A DNA stretch of 64,000 nt, from the NCBI GenBank assembly GCA_964242215.1, contig CAXTCJ010000013.1:1-64000 (forward strand), in the 5' to 3' direction. The notes beneath the pieces were generated by a model. That model saw only the letters and a list, made by a program, of their open reading frames with translations, had not been told where the DNA came from and did not search any database. Shown one piece after another: positions 59,612 to 64,000 of the stretch. A program made the translations under genes and the position numbers. The first letter of the stretch is position 1. Every line of letters begins with the position of its first letter. The DNA comes from LMUY01 sp964242215. GTDB lineage: Bacteria > Pseudomonadota > Alphaproteobacteria > Acetobacterales > Acetobacteraceae.

Positions 59612-60945
59612 TTGCTCGCGGCAACGTGCAATTGCACAACGGTCCCGCTTGCTTTGGACTTGCCCATCAACTCCAGGGTCCGATCCGCCACCGCATCGGC
59701 GGCGGCCAGGAGCACAGCATCCGCCGCGTGCACGTATCGCGAAGTGACGGTGACGCCCTTGTGGCCGATAAGCGCGGCAATCGTCGGTTCGGAATAGCCT
59801 AGATCCCCCGCCAAGCTGGCGAATGAATGCCGCAGCACGTGTGGAGTGATGTCCCGCGGCAGCCCGCCCGCTTTCACAATGCGGTTGAAGAGCCACCCGA
59901 AGCCACCCATCGGACCGTCACCTTTTGAAGCCCGGAACACGAGCGCGTCGGGCCCCCCTGCCCTTTGCTGCCGCAGCAGCTCACAAGCCGCTTTGGAAAG
60001 CGGGCGGACGCTCGCCCCGGTTTTGGTGTCCCGAAGACGAGCGACCCGGCGAACCAGATCGACGTCTCCCCAGAGCAGTCCGGTCACCTCGCTTCGGCGC
60101 CAACCCGTCAACACGAGAAATCGAGTTGCGCACAAAGCAGCCGGCCAAACGGGAGGGGCTGACCGCACGCCAGGCCTGACCGGCTGGCCAGGAAGAGAAG
60201 CCGCCACCAGCCCGGCCGCTATGCCGGCGTATTCAGCTTCCGTAAGCCGCCGCTCTCGCTTTCCATCCGCAAACCGGACGACGCCGCGGGTCGGGTTGTC
60301 GGAACGGAGTCGCTGGCGGACCGCGTAGCTAAAAATCCCGCCGAGCAGACCGACCGTGCGGCTAGCTGTTCCCTTGCCACCTCGGGTCTTGGAGGAGCCG
60401 CGCACGGACTTGTGTAGACCGGCCGTCACTCCACCCGCGACAGCGTGCATGAAGCTTTCAATGTCTTCGCGGGTAACCGCCTTAATCGACTTACGCCCGA
60501 GCAACGGTTTTACGTGCCGCTCTATCCGACGACGGTCGGTGTAGAGGGTCGACGGCTTCTTGGCCTTGCCCTTCCCAGTGAGTAAGCGGCCGGCATCTGC
60601 ATCGGCCAAGTAGCGGTCGCATAGCTCGCTGACCGTGGTTGCCTTTCGTACTTCCTGCTTATCGGTGGCAGGATCTTTACCGGACGCAACCTCGCCCAGA
60701 ATGCGCCGGGCCTCATCCCGTGCTGTATCCGGGGTCCAGGGCGCGCCATGCCGACCGATGGTGTGCCACCGCTGCCGACCCTCCCGGGTGCGGTACAGGA
60801 CGACGAAGGCCACAGCTGGGCTCTTCTGCCGCCGCGCCCCAAAGCCCGGCACGGCGCTGTCCCAGACAGTTTCGCCTTCTCCGAGGCCCCGAACCTCGCG
60901 CAGGCCGAGCCGCTTGCGCTCCGCTGTCACTATCCACCTCGCCAA
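59608..60945 (-). CDS. int: Tyrosine recombinase (integrase) of the element
   Basis: This is a P4/phage-type integrase of 445 residues. The N-terminal arm-binding domain resembles DUF4102-type starts (TVWDSAVPGFGARRQKSP). A SAM-like core-binding domain follows (TVSELCDRYLADADAG ... IERHVKPLLGRKSIKAVTRE). The catalytic domain shows Arg I in TGWRRSEVTGLLW, the Lys-bearing strand TKTGASVRPLS, HVLRHSF (HxxR) and the nucleophile Tyr in VTSRYVHAAD. The frame begins with TTG at 60945; a GTG at 60930 is an alternative. The gene lies 144 bases inside attR, so it recombines the 17-bp core. Confidence 0.95.
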   Translation of the reverse strand: MARWIVTAERKRLGLREVRGLGEGETVWDSAVPGFGARRQKSPAVAFVVLYRTREGRQRWHTIGRHGAPWTPDTARDEARRILGEVASGKDPATDKQEVRKATTVSELCDRYLADADAGRLLTGKGKAKKPSTLYTDRRRIERHVKPLLGRKSIKAVTREDIESFMHAVAGGVTAGLHKSVRGSSKTRGGKGTASRTVGLLGGIFSYAVRQRLRSDNPTRGVVRFADGKRERRLTEAEYAGIAAGLVAASLPGQPVRPGVRSAPPVWPAALCATRFLVLTGWRRSEVTGLLWGDVDLVRRVARLRDTKTGASVRPLSKAACELLRQQRAGGPDALVFRASKGDGPMGGFGWLFNRIVKAGGLPRDITPHVLRHSFASLAGDLGYSEPTIAALIGHKGVTVTSRYVHAADAVLLAAADAVADRTLELMGKSKASGTVVQLHVAASK

Positions 60946-60951
60946 CGCCTG

Positions 60952-60975
60952 CTAGCAAGCACCTAGCTAGCAGGT
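60952..60975. other. Probable integrase arm-type site, right (int promoter region)
   Basis: This 24-base stretch starting CTAGCAAGCA and containing TAGCTAGC matches 15819-15842 with 3 mismatches, in the same orientation. It lies 7 bases upstream of the integrase start and 114 bases inside the attR core. Binding here could both guide recombination and repress int. Confidence 0.6.
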
Positions 60976-61088
60976 TTAGGCAAGCCGCCGCAAACGAGAG
61001 CACACCCCTGCAACGGCAAAAACCCCGGACAGCAGCGACTTTGGCGATATGCGCAACCGCGTGCAAATCGCCGCTAACCTTAGTTGCT

Positions 61089-61105
61089 GCCCACATGAGG
61101 CAGAA
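61089..61105. other. attR core, right attachment repeat
   Basis: Identical to 15726-15742 (GCCCACATGAGGCAGAA). On the minus strand it encodes FCLMWA of the N-terminal glycosyltransferase fragment. Confidence 0.92.
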
Positions 61106-62131
61106 CGGCATGTCCAGGCTTCGATCGGCCAGCAGTGCTTCCAACGGGGCGTCGAGCAGCCGCTTGCCGTTGAACCAATAGAAGTAGAACACGAACCCGT
61201 GCAGGCCCGCGCCTTTCGCCAGCGCGATCTGGCGGCGCAGCGTGTCCGCTCCCGCCAGGCTGTAATGGCCGAGATCGCGCGGGATCCGCGGCTGGTAATG
61301 GCCGGCGAACCGCGGCAAGGCGCGCCCGAGATTGGTCCACTCGGTGAAGCCGCGCCCCCACCAGGCGTCGTTCTCGGGGGTCGGGTGGTATTGCGGCAAG
61401 TAGTAGGCGAGCAGCTTCGCACGGGGCTGCAGGCCAGGGGGACGGGTTGCGACCTCCTCGAACTCGGGATGTGGGCGGGTATTGCGCCGGACCTCGTCCG
61501 CGATGTTCGGCGCGCTTCGGTCCAACCGGGCCTGCTCCCGCCAACGCAGCAGGCCGAGCAGCGGGTTGGGGTCCAAACCACTGCCATTCCACCGCCGCGG
61601 GTCGAAGCCAGGACAGGGCGCGCGGCCTTCGCTGAAGCCGCGGACCAGGTAGTGCTCCATCGGATCCAGGCCCGCCTCGGCGACGTCCAGGTTCGTCTTC
61701 AGGTAAAAGGCTGCGTCGAACTCGGCGATCGGGCTGACCGTCCCGCTCAGGCGGTGACGCAGAAAATGGGCCAGGCATAGCTCACCGGCCGGAAAAGAAT
61801 GGTTGGCGCGATACCAGACCGGGTCGAAGTGCCGGATCGGCCGCAGCCCGGCGGCTTCACCCTCGCGGATATAATGGAGCAGCGGGTCCCCGACGCAGCC
61901 CGGATTGCAGCCGCGGTAGTACTCCGGATCGAAATACGGGTTGGGCCAACGGTTTTCTTGCCAGCCATAGCGGTGCCAATGCACCAGGGCCGAGTGATTG
62001 CTGTCCTTCAGATCCTGGTTGCGGCTGAGGAACCAGGCCCCGTCGAACAGCCCCGACCTCTGTAGAATAGCCAGGCTCTGCTGCTCTGCGCGCTCGGTGA
62101 CGAGCGACGCGGCTGGCCCAGACCGTTCCAT
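61089..62131 (-). pseudogene. Multidomain glycosyltransferase, N-terminal 347 residues (gene split by island)
   Basis: This is the 5' part of the split gene, starting MERSGPAASLVTERAEQQSL at 62131. Residues about 30-210 show repeated units FDxxWYRxxxxDV..AG.dPL.HYlr.G..EGR, found in many polysaccharide glycosyltransferases. From about residue 240 the WbsX-like domain begins (LAYYLPQYHPTPENDAWWGR GFTEW, FYFYWFNGKRLLDAPLEALL) and reaches MPFCLMWA at the core. The frame then runs into the element for about 125 unrelated residues and stops at 60713, overlapping int. The other 880 residues are at 13085-15725. The fragment lacks most of the catalytic region, so it is probably inactive. Confidence 0.88.
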
Positions 62132-62252
62132 GATGTCAACTCGCAAATGCGTGAGCGGCTTGTAACACATTTGTATGTAAAGCCAAGCGATTTGATGGTG
62201 GAGCCGGTCACGTTAAGCTTCCCCACCAGGTTCAGTGGACGTGAAATAACGA

Positions 62253-62627
62253 ATGATAGGCTCGCTTTACGTCATCGCCGGCAGCGCGCTCGGCGGCTTG
62301 ATGCGGTATTGGTTGTCGATCTGGATGGTGCAACTACTCGGGCCGCGGCTTCCCTGGGGAACGTTGCTGATCAACGTCCTGGGATCGTTCGTCATTGGCT
62401 TGTTCGGGGCGCTCACCGGTCCGGCGGCGCGGCTCAGCGTCTCGCCCGAGATCAAGGTGTTCGTCATGATCGGCATCTGCGGCGGGTTCACGACGTTCTC
62501 ATCGTTCAGCCTGCAGACGCTGGAACTGCTGCAACGCGAGGATTACGGCTGGGCGATCAGCTACATCGCCGGGTCGGTCCTGTTGTGCCTGGCCTCCGTC
62601 GCGACCGGTTACGCGATCGGGCGGTGA
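62253..62627 (+). CDS. crcB: Fluoride ion channel CrcB/FluC
   Basis: This 124-residue four-helix protein forms dual-topology dimers that export fluoride. Signature motifs are GGLMRYWLS (GxxxRy), WGTLLINVLGSFVIGLFGAL (with the conserved Asn) and GICGGFTTFSSFSLQTLELL (GxxGgxTTFSTF). Length and motifs are typical for one FluC subunit. It stands alone between the glycosyltransferase fragment and the small lipoprotein. I do not see a convincing fluoride riboswitch in the 120 bases upstream. Confidence 0.95.
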   Translation: MIGSLYVIAGSALGGLMRYWLSIWMVQLLGPRLPWGTLLINVLGSFVIGLFGALTGPAARLSVSPEIKVFVMIGICGGFTTFSSFSLQTLELLQREDYGWAISYIAGSVLLCLASVATGYAIGR

Positions 62628-62707
62628 GTTACATTTTTCTACCGAGATGAGCCGGCACTGTTTCAGTGCAACGTTACCGTAGGAACTCCGACGAGGAGTC
62701 CCGAGCA

Positions 62708-62845
62708 ATGTCGAAGGCCTGGTTCTACCGTTGCCTCAAGACCGCAGGCGCGCTTGCCGCGAGGGTCGCGCTGTCGGGATGCGCCATGTATCCAGCCTAC
62801 GGCCCGCGTTACAACGACAAGGCTCGGTCTTACACGTCCTGCTAG
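62708..62845 (+). CDS. Very small lipoprotein
   Basis: The 45-residue product has a leader AGALAARVALSGC, a good lipobox, and then only about 20 mature residues rich in Tyr and Pro (AMYPAYGPRYNDK). Tiny outer-membrane lipoproteins of this kind occur in alphaproteobacteria. The start at 62708 follows GACGAGGAG at a good distance. Confidence 0.6.
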   Translation: MSKAWFYRCLKTAGALAARVALSGCAMYPAYGPRYNDKARSYTSC

Positions 62846-62899
62846 GGCGTGAGCCGGCTGACCCTGGACCCGAGCGCGCGGCTGGGGTAGCCCTCCCGC

Positions 62900-63901
62900 G
62901 TGCCTGAACTCGGTCCAACACTCGTCACCGGCGCGACCGGCTTCGTCGGCTCCGCCGTCGCCCGTGCCTTCCTGGCCCGCGGGCACGCGCTGCGTCTGCT
63001 GGCTCGCCCGAACGGCAACCGGGCCAATATCGCCGGCTTGCCCGCCGAGATCATCGAAGGCGACCTGCGGGACCCGGCCTCGCTCGAGCGCGCCGTCGCA
63101 GGATGCCGCTATGTCGTTCACGTGGCCGCCGATTACCGGTTGTGGGTGCCCGACCCGGTCGTGATGAACCGGGCCAATGTCGACGGCACGCGCGCGCTGC
63201 TGCTCGCCGCCCAAGCGGCGGGCGTGGAGCGCATGGTCTATTGCAGCAGCGTGGCCGCCCTGGGCCTGATCGGCGACGGCACGCCAGCGGACGAAACCAC
63301 GCCCAATTCGCTGGCCAAGGTCATCGGGACCTACAAACAGTCGAAATACCTGGCCGAGCAGGCGGTGCTCGAACTGGCGCGCGACGGCGTGCCGGTGGTG
63401 ATCGTCAATCCCAGCGCCCCAGTCGGGCCGCGGGACATCAAGCCGACGCCCACGGGCAAGATGATCGCGGACACGGCCGCCGGGCGCATGCCGGCCTATG
63501 TGGATACCGGGCTGAACGTGGTGCACGTGGACGACGTCGCCGAGGGGCATGCCCTGGCGTTGGAACGCGGGCGGGTCGGCGAGTGCTATATCCTCGGCGG
63601 CGAGGACATGGGGATGCAGGAGCTGCTGGCCCTGGTCGGCGAGGCCGCTGGCCGCAAGCCACCCCGGATCAAGCTTCCGCACGGCGTCCTGTATCCGCTC
63701 GCTTTGGTCAGCGAAGGGCTCGCGCGGGTCGCCGGGATCGAGCCGATCGTCACGCGCGACATCCTCGCCATGGCCAAGAAGAAGATGTTCTTCTCCTCCG
63801 CCAAGGCGCGTGCCGAGCTGGGCTACAATCCCCGGCCAGCGCGGGAGGCCGTGTTCGATGCCGTCGCCTGGTTCCGTGAGCAAGGCCGGATCGCGGCATG
63901 A
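62900..63901 (+). CDS. hpnA: Hopanoid-associated sugar epimerase HpnA
   Basis: This is an NAD-dependent epimerase/dehydratase of the extended SDR class (333 residues), encoded in hopanoid gene clusters. LVTGATGFVGSAVARAFLAR GH is the Rossmann motif, and VYCSSVAALG with SKYLAEQAVLE (YxxxK variant) is the active site. NPSAPVGPRDIKPTPTGKMI is the HpnA-specific signature; VVHVDDVAEGHALALERGR also fits. A GTG start at 62900 is used. Its stop overlaps the start of hpnB by 4 bases. Confidence 0.92.
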   Translation: MPELGPTLVTGATGFVGSAVARAFLARGHALRLLARPNGNRANIAGLPAEIIEGDLRDPASLERAVAGCRYVVHVAADYRLWVPDPVVMNRANVDGTRALLLAAQAAGVERMVYCSSVAALGLIGDGTPADETTPNSLAKVIGTYKQSKYLAEQAVLELARDGVPVVIVNPSAPVGPRDIKPTPTGKMIADTAAGRMPAYVDTGLNVVHVDDVAEGHALALERGRVGECYILGGEDMGMQELLALVGEAAGRKPPRIKLPHGVLYPLALVSEGLARVAGIEPIVTRDILAMAKKKMFFSSAKARAELGYNPRPAREAVFDAVAWFREQGRIAA

Positions 63902-64000
63902 TCGTCTTGGCTGTGCTGTGTTTTGCGACCTGGTCGTATCTGCTGCTCGCGCATGGCCGGTTCTGGTCGGCGGGGCCGAGCCTGTCACCGGCTAGCCCGG
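63898..64000 (+). CDS. hpnB: Hopene-associated glycosyltransferase HpnB, N terminus (cut by window edge)
   Basis: Only the first 34 residues are seen: MIVLAVLCFATWSYLLLAHG RFW then SAGPSL. A hydrophobic N-terminal helix, coupling to hpnA (ATGA overlap) and the usual hpnA-hpnB order support HpnB. The catalytic region lies beyond the window. Confidence 0.75.
   Translation, partial: MIVLAVLCFATWSYLLLAHGRFWSAGPSLSPASP

Larger units (their letters stand above)
15726..61105. mobile_element. Integrated element (about 45.4 kb), tyrosine-recombinase type, prophage-derived
   Basis: The element is bounded by a perfect 17-bp direct repeat (15726-15742 and 61089-61105). A tyrosine integrase lies at its right end and 24-bp sub-terminal repeats lie inside both ends. 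Deleting one repeat copy plus the element restores an uninterrupted 1,227-codon host gene, so both boundaries are known to the base. The left half is accessory cargo. The right half carries replication, small-terminase-like and DNA-ejection genes of a short-tailed-phage type, but no visible large terminase, portal, capsid or tail genes. Base composition is patchier than in the host flanks, notably AT-rich at 37-38.5 kb. Confidence 0.93.

Noticed and set aside
60713..61088. The 3' extension of the N-terminal glycosyltransferase frame as real protein
   Set aside because: Sequence after the core is element DNA, overlaps int on the same strand in another frame, and has no domain.
62132..62252. 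Fluoride riboswitch upstream of crcB
   Set aside because: A GATGGTGGA-like string is present but I could not draw the conserved pseudoknot and helices of the crcB motif.

Overview
The window reads as a high-GC alphaproteobacterial chromosome, most likely Acetobacteraceae. The flanks are dense, high-GC3 genes: an ammonium transporter, FtsK, an rmlB-A-C-D (dTDP-L-rhamnose) operon, a fluoride channel, and the hopanoid genes hpnA and hpnB. Two dispersed inverted repeats with arms of the CCAGG.CTTGAGCCTGG type also sit in the flanks. Family assignments come from recognising protein motifs in the translated sequence; no database search was run.

Layout. (1) 1-15.7 kb is host chromosome: amtB end, ftsK, a transglutaminase-like protein, an MFS exporter with a DoxX protein, an RNA methyltransferase, a pseudouridine synthase, two lipoproteins, the rmlBACD operon, and the 3' two-thirds of a very large glycosyltransferase gene. 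(2) 15,726-61,105 is an integrated element of about 45.4 kb. (3) 61,089-64,000 is host again: the missing 5' third of the same glycosyltransferase gene, crcB, a tiny lipoprotein, hpnA and the start of hpnB.

The key structural result is that the element interrupts a glycosyltransferase gene. A perfect 17-bp direct repeat, GCCCACATGAGGCAGAA, lies at both junctions. Removing the element with one repeat copy joins the two gene fragments exactly in frame into a 1,227-residue protein. A tyrosine recombinase sits at the right end, and a similar 24-bp repeat, probably an integrase arm site, lies inside each end.

The element has two halves. The left half (16-38.5 kb) is accessory cargo. It holds a leucine-type tRNA with a UCC anticodon, several small XRE and ribbon-helix-helix regulators, and a two-gene unit of a soluble protein plus a four-helix membrane protein. 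It also holds an eight-gene plus-strand series (25.2-29.5 kb) built around five twin-arginine-leader proteins, a large AIDA-repeat/Hint protein, a PEP-CTERM protein, a MucR regulator and a stand-alone CheB-type domain. A Schlafen/AlbA-type gene with two +1 frameshifts ends this half. The right half (38.7-60.9 kb, almost all minus strand with 4-nt overlaps) is phage-derived. It has a primase/helicase, small-terminase-like proteins, a toxin-antitoxin pair, and a DNA-ejection module (P22 gp7-like protein, muramidase-domain protein, giant polyvalent protein). No large terminase, portal, capsid or tail gene is visible, so the element is either a hollowed-out prophage or a satellite-like element.

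The most promising undescribed content is the twin-arginine-leader operon with its divergent XRE gene and operator, the soluble/4-TM pair, the chimeric tRNA, and the possible control of surface glycosylation by insertion and excision.
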